A stretch of 64,000 nt of DNA from Mogibacterium timidum ATCC 33093. Lineage in GTDB: Bacteria; Bacillota; Clostridia; Peptostreptococcales; Anaerovoracaceae. A program made the translations under genes and the position numbers. The first letter of the stretch is position 1, and each line of letters opens with the position of its first letter. Under the pieces are notes generated by a model. The model did no database searches. It was not told the DNA's origin and was given only the letters and a program-made list of their open reading frames with translations. Shown piece by piece: positions 1 through 7,160 of this stretch. The stretch spans positions 1 through 64,000 of the forward strand of contig NZ_JALU01000003.1 of NCBI RefSeq assembly GCF_000525775.1, given 5' to 3'.

Positions 1-8
1 AAAAAGAT

Positions 9-52
9 AAAACCGCTATAGCCATTGAAATTTCAATGGCTATAGCGGTTTT
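9..52. terminator. Perfect 44-nt palindrome, likely ahpC terminator
   Basis: The two 22-nt arms are exact reverse complements with no spacer, centred at 30/31. The outer bases are AAAA and TTTT. Read on the minus strand the stem is followed by a T-rich run (TTTTATCTTTTT), which suits a terminator for ahpC about 150 nt upstream. The plus-strand side is also T-rich, so it may act in both directions. Confidence 0.6.
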
Positions 53-201
53 GTAACACGTTTTTTGTCCTATAAGCCCGTTTTACATCTATCCGTAGGA
101 TGAATTGTTTATACAGGTTAACTCTTTCTCAATTCACCTTTCTCAAAATGAGTTGCAATCAGTAATTAAAGCATTCACTGAATTCTGCTTTCACTATAAA
201 G

Positions 202-765
202 TTATAAAGCGCCTACCAGTTCTACTCCCGGTTTCAGCGTAGCTGCGCCCGGGGCCCATCTTGCCGGGCACACCTGATCGCCGTGTTCAGCTACAAACTG
301 ACTTGCCTGCAAACGACGGAAAAGCTCATCAGCATTCCTACCGACATTTCCTGCATTTACCTCGTATACCACGATTTTCCCCTCAGGGTTTACTATGAAG
401 CTACCTCTTTCCGCAATCCCCTCAGCTTCAATGAGAACATCAAAGTCTCGTGCAAGAGCCTGAGTCGGGTCAGCAATCATAGGAAACGTAATCTTCCCTA
501 TGATCTCGGAATTATCATGCCACGCCTTGTGCACAAAGTGCGTATCGCACGAAACCGAATAAATCTCGCAGCCGGCAGCTTTAAAATCCGCATATTTGTT
601 TTGTAAATCCTCAAGCTCTGTCGGGCACACAAATGTGAAGTCGGCCGGATAGAAAAAAAACACGCTCCACTTGCCCATGATATCTTCTTTTGTAACGGTT
701 TGAAAATCATCATCTACGTATGCTTGGACAGAAAAATCCGCAACTTCCTTATTAATCAATGACAT
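202..765 (-). CDS. ahpC: Peroxiredoxin AhpC (alkyl hydroperoxide reductase subunit C)
   Basis: The 187-residue product is a typical 2-Cys peroxiredoxin, a cytosolic enzyme that reduces hydrogen peroxide, organic peroxides and peroxynitrite. The peroxidatic Cys47 lies in FVCPTE after the FYPADFTF motif; the resolving Cys is near residue 166 in VCPARW. The length matches the family. The ATG is preceded by AGAGGAGG at good spacing. No ahpF reductase or thioredoxin partner is adjacent, so the electron donor must be encoded elsewhere. A consensus promoter at 901..929 and a 13-codon upstream ORF precede it. The gene is monocistronic, with a palindromic terminator near position 30. Confidence 0.96.
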   Translation of the reverse strand: MSLINKEVADFSVQAYVDDDFQTVTKEDIMGKWSVFFFYPADFTFVCPTELEDLQNKYADFKAAGCEIYSVSCDTHFVHKAWHDNSEIIGKITFPMIADPTQALARDFDVLIEAEGIAERGSFIVNPEGKIVVYEVNAGNVGRNADELFRRLQASQFVAEHGDQVCPARWAPGAATLKPGVELVGAL

Positions 766-793
766 GTCAACCTCCTCTTTGTGTTAGATTCGT

Positions 794-835
794 CTAACCA
801 CTGCAGCCTTTAAAAGGCAGGTACGAAACATACAT
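794..835 (-). CDS. Short upstream ORF (13 aa leader peptide) before ahpC
   Basis: ATG at 835 begins a 13-codon ORF, MYVSYLPFKGCSG, ending in TAG 28 nt before ahpC. A full AAGGAGG lies about 10 nt upstream of the ATG. The ORF is within the transcript predicted from the 901..929 promoter. A hairpin (815..848) overlaps its ribosome site and first codons. I do not recognise the peptide. It may be a translated leader affecting ahpC expression, or a chance ORF next to an SD-like run. Confidence 0.4.
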   Translation of the reverse strand: MYVSYLPFKGCSG

Positions 836-848
836 ATACGACCTGCCT
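815..848 (-). promoter_or_regulatory. Hairpin in ahpC leader
   Basis: AGGCAGGT and ACCTGCCT form an 8-bp stem with an 18-nt loop. On the minus strand it is followed by TTTTAAA, so it could be a weak attenuator. It overlaps the upstream ORF's SD and start. Confidence 0.4.
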
Positions 849-900
849 CCTTCAATACAGAAAAACATCTTCGACGAGAGCTCACAACTCTCTTACGTGT

Positions 901-929
901 AATATAACCCGAGATAATGAGGTTGTCAA
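901..929 (-). promoter_or_regulatory. Sigma-A promoter for ahpC
   Basis: TTGACA (924-929) and TATATT (901-906) are separated by 17 nt and directed towards ahpC. Confidence 0.75.
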
Positions 930-1243
930 TCATTTTTTCGATGACGCAATTATATATCATGCTATCAATATTGAATTGTACTATTGCCTATTTCATAAAA
1001 CATCCTCATTTTGATGCTGAGCTTACTCATCCTCTATGATCTATCAAGATAGATCATAGAAGGTATTAATCCGGATATGTGCTCATGAAATTGGTTAATT
1101 ATAATCTCCTGATTTCAAGCAACTATATTTTATTCATAATCCTTTCATTTGACTTTGTTGCAACAAGCGGAGACGAGAACCTTTGGTCACACTGTAAACC
1201 GACCTGATGAGCTCCGTCTATTCTTATTGGGTACAGAAGTTTC
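930..1243. other. Intergenic region with a perfect inverted repeat
   Basis: No gene is supported here. At 1033..1060 there is a perfect inverted repeat with 13-nt arms (TCTATGATCTATC) and a 2-nt AA spacer. It has no T-run after it on either strand, so it looks more like a protein-binding site than a terminator. It lies about 100 nt upstream of the ahpC -35 box. Confidence 0.45.
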
Positions 1244-2419
1244 CTACAGCATTCCTCCAAAGGCTCCGGCAAGAACAGTCGCAAAGCTTCCGGTTACAAA
1301 TCCTGCAATATTCATCTTTGGCAGCAAATAGTTTTCGACAATCTTCTTTTCCTCAGGTGTATCTCCCGTAACTTCCGCAACTTCCTTTGACAGATACATG
1401 GTTGCAGGAAATCCATACATACATGTAAGGCACATTACGATTGCCAGATTTGGTTCAACTTTGAATATTTTTCCGCAAATATATCCTGTTATACATCCGA
1501 AGAATGTACCCACTATCAGTATGAACGCCATAGGCTTCAGCAAAGCCAGAACATCCGACGGCGAGCACGTCGAAAAGTCTGAAAATAGAATTATGACACA
1601 GGCGAAGAGAATAAACCCTGATGCATCAGTCTTACTTAAAGTGTCCTTATCCAGAAATCCTATTTCAGTGAAAATAGTTCCCATAATTAAGGCTACGATT
1701 ATGTAACTTATATTTAACCCTGTCAGTTTCAATAATACTACTGAAAAATAATAACTTACAACACCGACAACGCCCAATTTCATAAGATGAAAAGAAGGCC
1801 TGTTTAAAGATTCAGGGAAGCTGATTAACCTCTTCCTTTCAAGATTTGCATCTAGAGAAACAGTTTTCTCGTATAGAGCAAACGCATCTTTATTCTTCTT
1901 GAATGCAACCCCTGCCCTTTTTAGGAACTGAGAGGACACGGGAATTCCAACCAGCCCCTGCATTCCGAGCAAAAGCGTAATATAGACAGACAGATAACTC
2001 TTGCCTTTGTCTGCCAGAATAGTTTTCATCGCAATTGTTGCAGCTGTTCCGCCACTAAATATAGGTGTCCCGGCTAGAGTATAATCACGACCGATCACAA
2101 ATCGACCAATGAACACTAATGCGCAACAGGCGGTTGTCAAGGCAATTATCGAAACGCATACTGTTTTCCATTGTCTCTTCAGTTCGGCAAAATCAATCAT
2201 ATTGCCCATACCCACGATAAGCAGTGTAATAATTATTCCTGCTATAGGCATAATTCCCGAGCGCTCATAAATTGATCCGGGTAAACCGATCCAAAACGCT
2301 ACCAGTAATGCTGCTGATACGAATAGGACAACATCAACATTTGCCTTTGTCTTTGCGGCAACATATTCACCTATGGTGAATATCAGTACAAATATAGTGA
2401 ACGCTAATATATCAGGCAT
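1244..2419 (-). CDS. Multi-spanning membrane transporter, family not recognised
   Basis: The 391-residue product is strongly hydrophobic throughout, with about ten or more predicted membrane helices separated by short loops and one longer charged cytosolic loop near residues 170-205. The C-terminal part holds conserved-looking Gly/Pro-rich stretches (MYGFPATMYLSKE; LLPKMNIAGFVTGS). The overall look resembles carboxylate:cation symporters of the GltS/2-hydroxycarboxylate type, but I cannot assign a family. It lies 44 nt downstream of the cyclophilin-like gene on the same strand, so the two probably share a transcript that is divergent from an XRE regulator. The ATG at 2419 has GGAGG-like bases upstream. 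Confidence 0.75.
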   Translation of the reverse strand: MPDILAFTIFVLIFTIGEYVAAKTKANVDVVLFVSAALLVAFWIGLPGSIYERSGIMPIAGIIITLLIVGMGNMIDFAELKRQWKTVCVSIIALTTACCALVFIGRFVIGRDYTLAGTPIFSGGTAATIAMKTILADKGKSYLSVYITLLLGMQGLVGIPVSSQFLKRAGVAFKKNKDAFALYEKTVSLDANLERKRLISFPESLNRPSFHLMKLGVVGVVSYYFSVVLLKLTGLNISYIIVALIMGTIFTEIGFLDKDTLSKTDASGFILFACVIILFSDFSTCSPSDVLALLKPMAFILIVGTFFGCITGYICGKIFKVEPNLAIVMCLTCMYGFPATMYLSKEVAEVTGDTPEEKKIVENYLLPKMNIAGFVTGSFATVLAGAFGGML

Positions 2420-2463
2420 AACGCACCTCCATAATATATAAAAAATAGCTTTCGTTAAAACAA

Positions 2464-3039
2464 TTAAGCAAATACAGGCCAGTTGCTAGGTATCGGATCC
2501 GGAATAATCTTGTCTGGTTCCGGATATTCCTCACCAAATGTTTCAACCTCAGTGCTAACAATTATTTCAGGTGTTTTAGGAACATTAATTTCAACAGCTT
2601 CGCACGGATTGGGGTATGTTTCGACTCTCTCTATACGACGCAGCTCTTCAACTCCCTCTATCACTTGGGCAATTACCGGAGCTTTTCCTGCCAGTTCTTC
2701 CAGTCTTCTCAGGGGGAAGAAAAATTCAGCTCCGGATATTTCAGTATCGGAGAAGAAGCCCAGACAAACATCTCCGAGCTCAGGGACTTTGATCTCCCCT
2801 TTACTCTCTTCTCTTATTTTGTTTGGAAGAAAATACTGGCACTCGCTGCGAAAAAAAGCATTGTAGCTTGCATCAATCCATGAACCCGGAACTATTCTCT
2901 GTATGGCAAAATTATCGTAGTATCCGTGTCTTATAGCGCTGATAAAACTGCACACCTCATTGTATGCATAGTCCGGTCTAAGTTCAAGAACAATCTTTCT
3001 TCCATTATTAAGTATTAGTTTTGCAATCGGATTTCTCAT
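2464..3039 (-). CDS. Cyclophilin-like peptidyl-prolyl isomerase
   Basis: The 191-residue protein follows the cyclophilin pattern: a substrate-derived N-terminal strand, the IQRIVPGSWIDA stretch in place of the usual FHRVIPGFMIQGG, GAEFFF in place of QFFI, and VIEGVEELRRIERVET matching the family's VVEGMDVVDKIE region. The catalytic Arg is kept, but the QGGD motif is not, so activity is uncertain. No signal peptide is visible, which suggests a cytosolic protein. A Pro/Glu-rich tail of about 45 residues follows the domain. The start is supported by GGAGGGAGG just upstream of ATG 3039. Its job beside a transporter is unknown. Confidence 0.75.
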   Translation of the reverse strand: MRNPIAKLILNNGRKIVLELRPDYAYNEVCSFISAIRHGYYDNFAIQRIVPGSWIDASYNAFFRSECQYFLPNKIREESKGEIKVPELGDVCLGFFSDTEISGAEFFFPLRRLEELAGKAPVIAQVIEGVEELRRIERVETYPNPCEAVEINVPKTPEIIVSTEVETFGEEYPEPDKIIPDPIPSNWPVFA

Positions 3040-3076
3040 GTCCTCCCTCCATTCATTCGATATGTCATTCTGCTTC

Positions 3077-3181
3077 TTACTCTTTTAGTTCTGTTCCGTC
3101 AGGCCGGTGGTGGGGATCTGCTACATTAACGCCATATGAAATGCATTGTACATATAGTGTTAGCTCTGAGTCGTTTTCAAC
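3077..3181 (-). other. Possible 34-codon ORF without a standard start codon
   Basis: Upstream of the cyclophilin-like gene, a frame ending in TAA at 3077 encodes a protein-like acidic stretch (ELTLYVQCISYGVNVADP in its middle). An AAAGGAGG site lies about 8 nt before its first codon, but that codon is GTT and no ATG, GTG or TTG is in frame downstream of the preceding stop. It may be a gene remnant, a frameshifted small gene or chance. Confidence 0.25.
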
Positions 3182-3486
3182 GAAGAGCGCCTCCTTTCAC
3201 AAGCAGCTTATGCGAAATATTCCACACAAACTTCAAACAAGAACATCTCTCATATGTAAAAAATCAATATCTGTTCTATTATTAACAATATATATCCGTG
3301 TATTCAGGCTGTCAAAAGCATGAAATTATCCTTATACTACCATGTATTAAATTATTCACATGTTTGACGTAATTAAAATACACTCTTGAATAAAAATTAT
3401 CAAATGCTAAGAAAAAGAAACGATTATCATCTGAAGTTTGTATTTTAAAGAAAACTCTTTACTAAAAGATAGTATTAAAGTTAGAA
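3182..3486. other. AT-rich divergent intergenic region
   Basis: No gene is supported. It separates the minus-strand transporter/cyclophilin pair from the plus-strand XRE regulator and should hold the promoter and operator sites for the former. I could not fix a clear -35/-10 pair for the minus direction. Confidence 0.4.
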
Positions 3487-3516
3487 TTGATTAAAAGAGA
3501 TATTGCTTTTTATACT
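3487..3516 (+). promoter_or_regulatory. Promoter for XRE regulator
   Basis: TTGATT (3487-3492) and TATACT (3511-3516) have an 18-nt spacer and lie 21 nt before the ATG. Confidence 0.55.
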
Positions 3517-3537
3517 GAAAATAAGAAATAAAGTGAT

Positions 3538-4278
3538 ATGAAGAATATATGTCGCCATGTTGGCAGCCAAATAAGGTTCTTTCGCAAATTAAGAGGATTC
3601 ACACTTAAAGAATTTGCAGCACAATTAAACAAGAGCGTTTCGACGTTATCAAAATATGAAAGCGGTGATATTTCGATCGATATTTTCACCTTAAGCGAAA
3701 TTGCTAGAACCCTTGAAGTTACAATAGAACAGCTGCTTCCAACCGATTATATTGACACTTCCGATCAAGCGGACGACTCCCTATTTTCATTAGATAATCG
3801 ACATTTTTTTGCTCAAAAAGATATATTTTACATGTATTACTCCTTTTCATCCAACCGCAAAGCTCCTAACAAGGGAATAACTGTAAACGTAATTGAAATA
3901 AAACGCAACAAAGATGCTCCTGATGAAATATATTTATACAGTGATTGTGAAATGCCTGAATCAAATTACCGAAAAAGCAAGTATGTGTATCACGGGAATG
4001 TATTCTACTATGATTTCGTTGTATATTTTTTACTTGAAAATGTGTATCATGCAGGTTGCTGGGATTACATTTGTGCTAAAGTTCCATTTAAGCACACATA
4101 TACCACTACTGGGCTGTATACGGGTCTCTCAGAGAGTTTACGCAACCCAAGTGTTACCAAAGTAATAATTTCAACGACCTTGCTTGAACCGACAGATGAA
4201 TTGTACAGAGAACTGGATATTGCGGATAAAGACACTTTTTATGATTTAAAGCACAGAAATTCATTGATTATCAGATGA
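3538..4278 (+). CDS. XRE-family transcriptional regulator
   Basis: The 246-residue protein has an N-terminal helix-turn-helix of the Cro/CI (XRE) type, residues about 6-65 (VGSQIRFFRKLRGFTLKEFA, then LNKSVSTLSKYESG). The rest, about 170 residues, is not a domain I can name; it is mixed alpha/beta in appearance and may sense a ligand. The gene is divergent from the cyclophilin-transporter pair, which makes these its most likely targets. The ribosome site is weak (AATAAAGTG). The gene is AT-richer than most neighbours. Confidence 0.85.
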   Translation: MKNICRHVGSQIRFFRKLRGFTLKEFAAQLNKSVSTLSKYESGDISIDIFTLSEIARTLEVTIEQLLPTDYIDTSDQADDSLFSLDNRHFFAQKDIFYMYYSFSSNRKAPNKGITVNVIEIKRNKDAPDEIYLYSDCEMPESNYRKSKYVYHGNVFYYDFVVYFLLENVYHAGCWDYICAKVPFKHTYTTTGLYTGLSESLRNPSVTKVIISTTLLEPTDELYRELDIADKDTFYDLKHRNSLIIR

Positions 4279-4452
4279 TGTTGCTTGTCGCAATAGAAAA
4301 GATGTGAGGTTTGCTGTAAATTGATCTTCTAATGCAGCTAAGAGTCTCGCCGAAATTGACCGATCCGTGTGTAAGACTATAGGATATATCACAAGCTGTG
4401 TAAAAGCTCGCTCACATACAGTGTGCCCACAATTATGAATAACATCAAAAAA

Positions 4453-4645
4453 TCATTGTATAGATAAGCAGTCGAATTGATATTGCTTGGCCTCTAATAC
4501 AATAAGAGAGCTTGATCGACCATCAACCTCATCCTCGAAAAACACATATATCTGCCTTCCAAAATTTTAACCACTCGCTATGAATGTGAAAGCATTTTCG
4601 AATAACCTCCACATTCCCATAATATTTTTCTATTGCGTTACCAAT
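4453..4645 (-). pseudogene. Frameshifted gene remnant, identity unknown
   Basis: Two protein-like segments occur in different minus-strand frames. The first starts near 4645 (IGNAIEKYYGNVEVIRKCF) and stops in TGA. A second frame takes over just before that stop and continues (EDEVDGRSSSLIVLEAKQYQ) to TGA at 4453. Codon use and composition look coding, so this may be the decayed end of a gene. I do not recognise the family. The rest of the 4279-4778 interval shows no other gene. Confidence 0.3.
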
Positions 4646-4670
4646 CTTTATATGTCAGTATATTGGTAAC
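4637..4670 (+). repeat. Inverted repeat upstream of adh
   Basis: GTTACCAAT and ATTGGTAAC are 9-nt perfect inverted arms separated by 16 nt, about 110 nt before the alcohol dehydrogenase start. It could be an operator or an mRNA hairpin. Confidence 0.4.
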
Positions 4671-4778
4671 AGTATGAATCCTGCTATCTGACAAACTGTC
4701 GTGCTGTCAGCGATCAGCAAGGCGTGCCACCATCGGGATTCAGGGAAATATATAGAAGGTAAGATAGGAGGTAACAGA

Positions 4779-5840
4779 ATGAAAGGATTTGCAATGTTAG
4801 AGATCGGCAAGACCGGCTGGATTGAAAAGGATCGTCCTAAATGCGGACCTCTTGATGCTATTATAAAGCCTCTCGCTTTATCCCCTTGTACTTCTGACAT
4901 CCACACTGTATGGGAAGGGGCACTGGGGAACAGACACAACATGATTCTCGGACATGAAGGGTGCGGAATCGTCGAAGAAGTCGGTGAGCTTGTCAAGGAC
5001 TTTAAGGTAGGGGATCGCATAATGGTTGCAGCAATTACTCCCGACTGGTCTTCCCTTGAAGCTCAAGGCGGATACCCGATGCATTCAAACGGGATGCTTG
5101 CCGGATGGAAGTTTTCGAATTTCAAGGACGGTGTATTTGGCGAGTATTTCCATGTTAATGACGCGGACGCCAATCTGGCACATCTGCCTGATTCTATTAC
5201 ACCTGAGGAAGCATGCATGCTTTCCGATATGGTTCCGACCGGATTCCACGGTGTAGAACTCGCAGATATAAGCTTTGGTGATACTGTTCTTGTAAACGGG
5301 ATCGGCCCTGTCGGCCTGATGGGCGTAGCAGGTGCAAGTCTCAAAGGGGCTTCCAGGATAATCTGTGTAGGAACAAGACCTGCATGCAGAGAAGCAGCTA
5401 AGAAATACGGTGCAACAGATTTTATCAGCTACAAGGAAGGTCCCATCGACGAACAGGTTTTGGAATTAACTGATGGAAAGGGTGTTGACAGAGCTATTGT
5501 AGCCGGTGGCGGAGTTGAGTCCTTTGATCCAATCATCAAGGTTCTCAAGCCGGGCGGTAAAATCGGCAATGTCAATTATCTCGGCTCCGGAACATACGTA
5601 ACGATACCGCGTGTTGAGTGGGGCTGCGGAATGGGTCACAAACAGATTGTCGGCGGATTGATGCCGGGCGGCAGGCTCAGACTTGAAAAGCTCGCAAGCC
5701 TGATAGAGGTAGGAAAGCTAAACGTCAAGCACCTTATAACGCACAGATTTGAGGGCTTTGAGAAGGTTGAAGATGCTCTCATGCTGATGAAGGATAAGCC
5801 GGCAGATCTCATTAAACCGGTTGTGAGCATAGGCAAATAG
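4779..5840 (+). CDS. adh: NADP-dependent zinc secondary alcohol dehydrogenase
   Basis: The 353-residue enzyme matches the medium-chain, Thermoanaerobacter-type secondary alcohol dehydrogenase, which interconverts secondary alcohols and ketones (for example isopropanol and acetone). The catalytic zinc ligands sit at the family's positions: Cys37 (SPCTSD), His59-Glu60 (LGHEGCG) and Asp150 (LSDMVPTGFHG). The Rossmann motif is VNGIGPVGLMG, and Thr199-Arg200 in VGTRP suit NADP(H) rather than NAD(H). I chose ATG 4779 because GATAGGAGG precedes it and it gives the family length; a longer in-frame extension upstream lacks a ribosome site. A long hairpin follows, then a CobW-type GTPase. Confidence 0.93.
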   Translation: MKGFAMLEIGKTGWIEKDRPKCGPLDAIIKPLALSPCTSDIHTVWEGALGNRHNMILGHEGCGIVEEVGELVKDFKVGDRIMVAAITPDWSSLEAQGGYPMHSNGMLAGWKFSNFKDGVFGEYFHVNDADANLAHLPDSITPEEACMLSDMVPTGFHGVELADISFGDTVLVNGIGPVGLMGVAGASLKGASRIICVGTRPACREAAKKYGATDFISYKEGPIDEQVLELTDGKGVDRAIVAGGGVESFDPIIKVLKPGGKIGNVNYLGSGTYVTIPRVEWGCGMGHKQIVGGLMPGGRLRLEKLASLIEVGKLNVKHLITHRFEGFEKVEDALMLMKDKPADLIKPVVSIGK

Positions 5841-5845
5841 ATAAT

Positions 5846-5899
5846 AAAATCCCCGGCTTTTCGAGCGTTGATATCACTGCTCTCCAAGCCGGGGATTTT
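5846..5899 (+). terminator. Hairpin between adh and the CobW-type gene
   Basis: AAAATCCCCGGCTT pairs perfectly with AAGCCGGGGATTTT around a 26-nt loop. It begins just after the adh stop and ends 27 nt before the next start. The T-run is short (TTTT inside the stem), so read-through into the next gene is possible. Confidence 0.6.
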
Positions 5900-5926
5900 A
5901 ACTTACTTGTAAAAAGGGGCATATTC

Positions 5927-6877
5927 ATGAAAGTATTAATTGTTTCCGGATTCCTCGGAGCCGGAAAGACCACATTTATCAGGACATTATCAAACAGATT
6001 GAATAAGGACTTTGTAATTCTTGAAAATGAATATGCCTCAATAAATATTGACAAGGATATCATTAAGGACGATACAGGTCTGAACGTATGGGAATTTACG
6101 GAAAAATGCATCTGCTGCAGCGGCAAAGCTGACTTTGCAATGAATATCCTCACTATTGCAAACACTATTTCCCCTGAATATCTGATAGTGGAACCTACGG
6201 GTGTCGGCTTCCTGTCAAATGTCATTAATAATATTTCAAGGATTGAATATGAACAGATTGAATTACTCGCCCCCGTCACGATTATAGATCCAAACAGCTT
6301 TTTTCAGTACATTGAGCAGTACAACGAGCTGCTTACCGACCAAATAAGCTGCGCCGGCACCGTCATATTATCCAAAAGCGATAGGGCTGTTGATGTTGAT
6401 GTGGATACAGTAATTGATAAAATCCAAGCCATAAATGCTAATGCAAATATAATCAGCAGGCACTACAGCGGTCTTTCGGATACAGCATTGGAAGAATTAT
6501 TGCTGAGAAAGCGAGACGGTACTGTTGAGGCTAAACCGTTTGAAGCAGAAACTGTCTTTGACAGCATTAGTATTTCAAATGCTGTGCTGTCCTCCGTCGG
6601 CGAGCTTATCATCTTTCTGGAAGCATTAATCAGGAAGAAATACGGTAATATCATTCGCTCAAAAGGCACGATTCTGATAGGGAATACACCTATCAGATTC
6701 GATGTCTCGAATAACAATTACATAATTGAACAGGCAGATGCCGATTCCAAAATTGGCTGCGTGTTTATTGGCGACGGTATCATGACCGGTGATTTGAGGA
6801 TAAAGCTGCTCCCTGTTAATCTGAAGCACAATGTCAATAATGCTACTCGAAATTCAGCAGATAATATATATGATTAA
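5927..6877 (+). CDS. CobW/COG0523-family GTPase (putative metallochaperone)
   Basis: This 316-residue G3E P-loop GTPase has Walker A in GFLGAGKTTF (residues ~8-17), the family metal-binding CxCC motif in CICCSG (~63-68), a Walker B/switch region in LIVEPTGVG, and SKSD as the guanine specificity motif. A C-terminal CobW_C-like domain follows, without the His-rich stretch seen in some members. Proteins of this family bind Zn, Co, Ni or Fe and insert the metal into client enzymes or nitrile hydratases. Its position directly after a zinc alcohol dehydrogenase suggests that enzyme as a client, which is inference. No Zur or B12 regulatory element is evident. Confidence 0.88.
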   Translation: MKVLIVSGFLGAGKTTFIRTLSNRLNKDFVILENEYASINIDKDIIKDDTGLNVWEFTEKCICCSGKADFAMNILTIANTISPEYLIVEPTGVGFLSNVINNISRIEYEQIELLAPVTIIDPNSFFQYIEQYNELLTDQISCAGTVILSKSDRAVDVDVDTVIDKIQAINANANIISRHYSGLSDTALEELLLRKRDGTVEAKPFEAETVFDSISISNAVLSSVGELIIFLEALIRKKYGNIIRSKGTILIGNTPIRFDVSNNNYIIEQADADSKIGCVFIGDGIMTGDLRIKLLPVNLKHNVNNATRNSADNIYD

Positions 6878-6896
6878 ATACAATTTAAAACGCAGA

Positions 6897-6937
6897 CTGC
6901 AGAGCGGGATAGGGCGTGATTATCGTCCTCTGCTTTT
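6897..6937 (+). terminator. Possible terminator after the CobW-type gene
   Basis: GCAGAG and CTCTGC bound an imperfect stem (inner GATA/TATC pairing) followed by TTTTGCTG. Confidence 0.35.
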
Positions 6938-6970
6938 GCTGCAGCTATACGGTTTCAATTAAATCAAGCT

Positions 6971-7055
6971 CTAATTATAAATTGCATCGATTATGGGTTC
7001 GCTTTCCTCAGCTGTTTCAACAAGTTTCGTTTAAATCCCCTAATTATAAATTGCA
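6971..7055. repeat. Two copies of a 16-nt direct repeat
   Basis: CTAATTATAAATTGCA occurs at 6971-6986 and 7040-7055, between the convergent CobW-type gene and thiC. No gene is seen in 6878-7160. The function is unknown. Confidence 0.5.
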
Positions 7056-7082
7056 GGCAGAAATCGAATTTAGATAATCACA

Positions 7083-7120
7083 ACAGAGAGGAAATCAGAT
7101 ATTGATGCACCCTCTCTGCT
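7083..7120. terminator. Possible thiC terminator
   Basis: CAGAGAGG and CCTCTCTG form a stem around a 22-nt loop, just beyond the thiC stop. The plus side has CTGCTTTT and the minus side TTGTG, so the direction is unclear. Confidence 0.35.
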
Positions 7121-7160
7121 GCTTTTATCAAAACATATCATCCTATGATAGATATCCCAT

